Positions 27,262-30,406 of a stretch of 30,406 nucleotides of DNA are shown here, in pieces. Positions within the stretch are counted from its first letter, which is position 1. Every line of letters starts with the position of its first letter. Position numbers and translations under genes: made by a program. The stretch lies in the IMG/VR virus record IMGVR_UViG_3300033143_002380, positions 1-30,406 of that record, one strand, 5' to 3'. Source of the DNA: a virus. The notes under the pieces are model-generated. The model did not search any database. It was given only the letters and a program-made list of their open reading frames with translations, and was not told the origin of the DNA.

Positions 27262-30200
27262 TCATGGTGTACATTCTAAGCAATCCCCGGTAGCTGGAGT
27301 ATTAACGTAAGTTGCAGAGCCTTCAGACCTATCCTCATACCCATACATGGGTAGCCCTCCAGGATTTGAAATACAGATGTTTTCAAATAACTGATCTTGT
27401 CCGCCGTAGGTAGTTCCAATAAGAGCCCCCAGCATTGGTACACTAGAAGCTCCAAAGTCACTAGTGATAGAGATATTTTTATACGTTTCTAGCGAGCGCA
27501 CCCCAGGTGTTGTAGGCTCAGCATAAGTCACCCCTACCAAGTATCCCATAGCAGAGTCAGAATGAGCATCTTGAATATCATAATTGATAGCTAAGCAAAT
27601 ATCCTCAAAAACCTTAGCGCAAGCATCCCCGCCATGAAAATCTTGTGCATAAAGCCCCCCTATACCGTTTACGATATTCTCCGCGTGAGTCTCTGATACG
27701 TTAGCTTGTATATATATATTTTGCATTACTAGGGCTGGAATTGTGCGGGCGGCTTCAATATCTCCGTACATATAATTCACGATACCGCCAAAAGAGGTAG
27801 CTTGAGTGACGACCATATTAGATACACTGCAATCGCGGATAAAATTATAATCATTCGGCCAAGCAAATAAGGAGCATGTGCCAATTAACCCACCTACCCT
27901 AGTATCATTCGAGCCAGAACCAACGACGGTAAACCCAGAAACATGACAATTAGTAATTTCCAATTGAGCCTTAACTGCCCCACCAACGGATGCCCTCCCT
28001 AAAATACCACCACAAGCAGATATATCGTGAGCGTCGCTAAGGGTTAAATCTATAACCGAGCAATCATATATCGTAACAGAAGCCCAAGCATCACTAAAAA
28101 GCCCGGAGGCATACCCTAGAATGCTATCAGTGGTATTAAAAGCTTTTATTGTATTATCCCGAGTAGTTATATTGTATGCAACTATATATGTAACTATTTC
28201 ACCGACAATTGAAGGCTCATCAAGTAGAGGAGAATTTGTATGTCCGATGATACTAGAATTTTCTATCAAGATATTATGGATAATAGAATCGTACGCCTCG
28301 AAAAATAGTAGTCCCCCGCGACTAGATACCATATTCATATTGTCCATAGACAAGTTACATATCTCCGAATCGTATATATTTGTTATAAATTGGCCAAACT
28401 CACAATTTGAAATCGTATACCCACCACCGTTTATAGTGCCCTGGTTCCTTATCTTTAGGCATCCACTAGAAGTTTCTCCGGTAAAATCTAAATCTCCGGT
28501 TATATCAATATGAATACCGTCTAAATCATCGCCATTTATCGACATGTACGCTTTCCATTCAGCAATATTAGCTATCTCTACTATTATTTCTCCACCCGTT
28601 CTTGTAGTAACTGGATCAAGATTTATAGCGTCGTAGAACATAATATCATCCGGAGGGCACTGAGTACACTGCACGACTGGAGGTTCAGTTACCGTATCAC
28701 ATTCTAAGCAATCGCCAGTGGCTGGAGTATTAGTATATGTATGTGTGCCGGAACCTTCCTCTTTTCCTATATTTGGAAGAGTTCCTTGATTCGTTATACA
28801 TACATTTTCGAATGCGAAATTATTCTGCCCCCAATCGGCACCAATTAATAATCCAACGTTACCAGTTGAACTTTCTAATAGATTACCTGTAATTGATATG
28901 CCTTTATAAGTTTCAGCTTGATCGTCCGCTGAGTATGTCGATCCGACTAATCCACCAATAGTTCCATTTGCATCAATTGAACTAAACGTGCAATCTAAAT
29001 CGATACATATATCTTCATATAGCTGCGCTTCGTCATCTCCACCCATATAGTTACTGGCGATTAGCCCACCATACCCGTATGTAAACGCTTCGCTTAAAGT
29101 TATAATACCAGATATATAAATATCTTGAAAATGAACTCCTGGCTCGGCTCTTCCAGAATCGACACCTCCCCAAATAACTGCAATAATGCCACCAAAATCT
29201 GTGATATCAGTTGCATTTATGTTTTCAATAGAGCAATTTTTAATTACGTTCACTTTCCCAACTGGTGCACCATACCAAGAAGTCCCAACTAAACCACCGA
29301 TTATAGCTTCATTAGTAGTTCCGACTACAGTAAAGCCATCTGTATGGCAATTGATTAAACTAAAAGGATCGGTTGCAAAAATAGAGCCACCCGTAGAAAA
29401 TTCGCCAACTAAAGAAGCACAATAAACATATTCTCTAAAATTATCGTACTTGATATTAATTGCCGAGCAATCGTATATCTCCGCTGAAATTACGGCCTTA
29501 AATAACGCTCCTGCATATTCTAGGTCATCGGCGGCGCTATCTAATCCAGTTAGAGTTAAATCTTTTACTGTTATATTGTACGCCGTTAATTCATAAGCAT
29601 AAAATGCAACTCCTCCAAATACTCCGTTCGTGTAACTAAGAGAAGCGGATATATTTTCCAAAAATATATTATGAATGGTACTCGTATACACGTAACGGCA
29701 AAATGCGCTTTCTGCATCAATAAAGCTCATATCTTTTATCGCAATATTATATATTTCTGCCGAATCAACATTACCGAAAAAATTTCCAAAAGGGCAATTT
29801 ATAATAGAAAATCCATTTCCATTAAATGTAGCTCCACTTAGAACATCATAACAGCCACTATGCACTTCCCCGGTAAAATCTAAATCACCAGTTAGGTCTA
29901 CATGTTCTCCAGTATCAATAACGCTATTTACGGTGATGTACTCTTTCCATTCAGCTATATTCGCTATTTCTATTATTGTTTCCCCTCCAGTTCTTATAAC
30001 GGAGTCGTCTAATGAGGTTGCACTATAAAACATAATATTATCTGGTGGACACTGAGTACACTGTACAACTGGAGGTTCGGTCGTTGCGTCACATTCTAAA
30101 CAATCACCTATAGCCGGAGTATTAGTATAAGTTACTACCCCCGAAGCTGAATTATCAGTATGGATTAATGGTAATGCTCCTTGATTCGTTATACAAATAT

Positions 30201-30405
30201 TTTCAAAATTGTGGTCATCATAATCTTGCCGTTCACCTATTAGTAACCCAATAGCTCCAGTAGGATTACTTATTGATACGGTGCCAGTTATTGATATACC
30301 TTTATAAGCTAGAGTTTGAATAACACTACTAGACGATTGCGTAATTGCAATTAGCCAACCAAAGCCATCTACATAATTCGAGGAAGATGATGTGACATCC
30401 AAATC
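27262..30405 (-). CDS. Repetitive beta-helix tail protein, N-terminus cut by window edge
   Basis: At least 1,047 residues are read in one open frame that continues past the right edge, so no start is visible; the in-frame TTG at 30402 is not a believable start. The protein is a tandem array of units of 464-476 residues. Each begins CTQCPPD.IMFY, then IANIAEWK.Y, a long stretch of short 'I.NC...' turns typical of GLUG-like or parallel beta-helix repeats, and ends NTPATGDCLEC. Two full copies and the end of a third are present. It sits upstream of the gpM-like gene in the leftward operon. A beta-helix with conserved Cys pairs suggests a fibre or spike, possibly with glycan-binding or degrading action, but no catalytic residue is identified. 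Confidence 0.7.
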   Translation of the reverse strand, partial: DLDVTSSSSNYVDGFGWLIAITQSSSSVIQTLAYKGISITGTVSISNPTGAIGLLIGERQDYDDHNFENICITNQGALPLIHTDNSASGVVTYTNTPAIGDCLECDATTEPPVVQCTQCPPDNIMFYSATSLDDSVIRTGGETIIEIANIAEWKEYITVNSVIDTGEHVDLTGDLDFTGEVHSGCYDVLSGATFNGNGFSIINCPFGNFFGNVDSAEIYNIAIKDMSFIDAESAFCRYVYTSTIHNIFLENISASLSYTNGVFGGVAFYAYELTAYNITVKDLTLTGLDSAADDLEYAGALFKAVISAEIYDCSAINIKYDNFREYVYCASLVGEFSTGGSIFATDPFSLINCHTDGFTVVGTTNEAIIGGLVGTSWYGAPVGKVNVIKNCSIENINATDITDFGGIIAVIWGGVDSGRAEPGVHFQDIYISGIITLSEAFTYGYGGLIASNYMGGDDEAQLYEDICIDLDCTFSSIDANGTIGGLVGSTYSADDQAETYKGISITGNLLESSTGNVGLLIGADWGQNNFAFENVCITNQGTLPNIGKEEGSGTHTYTNTPATGDCLECDTVTEPPVVQCTQCPPDDIMFYDAINLDPVTTRTGGEIIVEIANIAEWKAYMSINGDDLDGIHIDITGDLDFTGETSSGCLKIRNQGTINGGGYTISNCEFGQFITNIYDSEICNLSMDNMNMVSSRGGLLFFEAYDSIIHNILIENSSIIGHTNSPLLDEPSIVGEIVTYIVAYNITTRDNTIKAFNTTDSILGYASGLFSDAWASVTIYDCSVIDLTLSDAHDISACGGILGRASVGGAVKAQLEITNCHVSGFTVVGSGSNDTRVGGLIGTCSLFAWPNDYNFIRDCSVSNMVVTQATSFGGIVNYMYGDIEAARTIPALVMQNIYIQANVSETHAENIVNGIGGLYAQDFHGGDACAKVFEDICLAINYDIQDAHSDSAMGYLVGVTYAEPTTPGVRSLETYKNISITSDFGASSVPMLGALIGTTYGGQDQLFENICISNPGGLPMYGYEDRSEGSATYVNTPATGDCLECTP
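27272..28699 (-). repeat. Beta-helix coding repeat, copy nearest the C-terminus (1428 bp)
   Basis: The unit is delimited by the shared CATTCTAAGCAATC stretch (encoding the CLEC region) at 27272 and at 28700. It encodes about 476 residues from CTQCPPD to GDCLEC. It is 36 bp longer than the next copy, all in multiples of three. The copies are diverged in the middle but conserved at their borders. Confidence 0.65.
28700..30091 (-). repeat. Beta-helix coding repeat, second copy (1392 bp)
   Basis: Between the CATTCTAA borders at 28700 and 30092 the unit is 1392 bp (464 codons). The same distance separates the ACTGAGTACACTG elements at 28659 and 30051, which encode QCTQC. A third copy begins to the right and is cut by the window. 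Confidence 0.65.
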
Positions 30406-30406
30406 A

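Noticed and set aside
1-30406. CRISPR array, tRNA genes, insertion sequence or integration site
   Set aside because: No regularly spaced short repeats, cloverleaf, transposase motif or integrase was found by reading either strand.

Overview
This window reads as part of a double-stranded DNA phage genome, most likely a tailed siphophage of a Gram-negative host. The evidence is an AT-rich, almost intergene-free array of small phage-type genes with ATGA/TAATG start-stop overlaps, a near-complete set of phage replication enzymes, a lambda gpJ-like tail-tip protein and a lipoprotein with a lipobox. I saw no tRNA, rRNA, integrase, insertion sequence or CRISPR array. The host genus cannot be named from this sequence.

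Layout. Positions 1-3190 (+) hold small early-type phage proteins, interrupted at 1090-1190 by a probable pseudoknotted structured RNA. Positions 3193-8813 (+) hold the recombination/replication entry module: Sak4-like ATPase, DUF669 putative ssDNA-binding protein behind its own sigma70-type promoter, a second structured RNA candidate (4701-4895), MazG-like pyrophosphohydrolase, Lar-like zinc protein, Cas4-like PD-(D/E)XK nuclease and SF2 helicase. At 8833-9589 there is a self-contained transcription unit: promoter, a 198-aa acidic protein and a strong intrinsic terminator. Positions 9620-17370 (+) hold a PAPS-type sulfotransferase, DnaQ-like exonuclease, DnaE-like DNA polymerase III alpha, YfbR-like HD nucleotidase, a ThyX-like protein, a nucleoside 2-deoxyribosyltransferase-family enzyme and a WGR-containing ATP-dependent DNA ligase. 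Positions 17370-21494 (+) hold small accessory genes, including a tandem-repeat Myb/SANT-like DNA-binding candidate, a lipoprotein and several tiny membrane proteins. A terminator at 21557-21603 ends this rightward arm. From 21625 to the right edge everything is on the minus strand: a gpJ-like tail tip with fibronectin-III-like domains, a gpM-like minor tail protein fused to binding-domain repeats, and a repeated beta-helix tail protein that runs off the window.

How it fits together. The plus arm can supply its own polymerase, proofreading exonuclease, helicase, SSB-like protein, annealing ATPase, nuclease and ligase. It also carries at least three, perhaps four, nucleotide-pool enzymes (MazG-like, HD, NDT-like, probable ThyX-like), so remodelling of the dNTP pool or an unusual base is possible but not shown. 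Two promoters with the same -35 (TTTACT), 17-bp spacer and perfect TATAAT each appear to drive one gene ended by a hairpin. Most unusual are the two structured RNA candidates, the sulfotransferase inside the replication block, and the duplicated ThyX-like protein.
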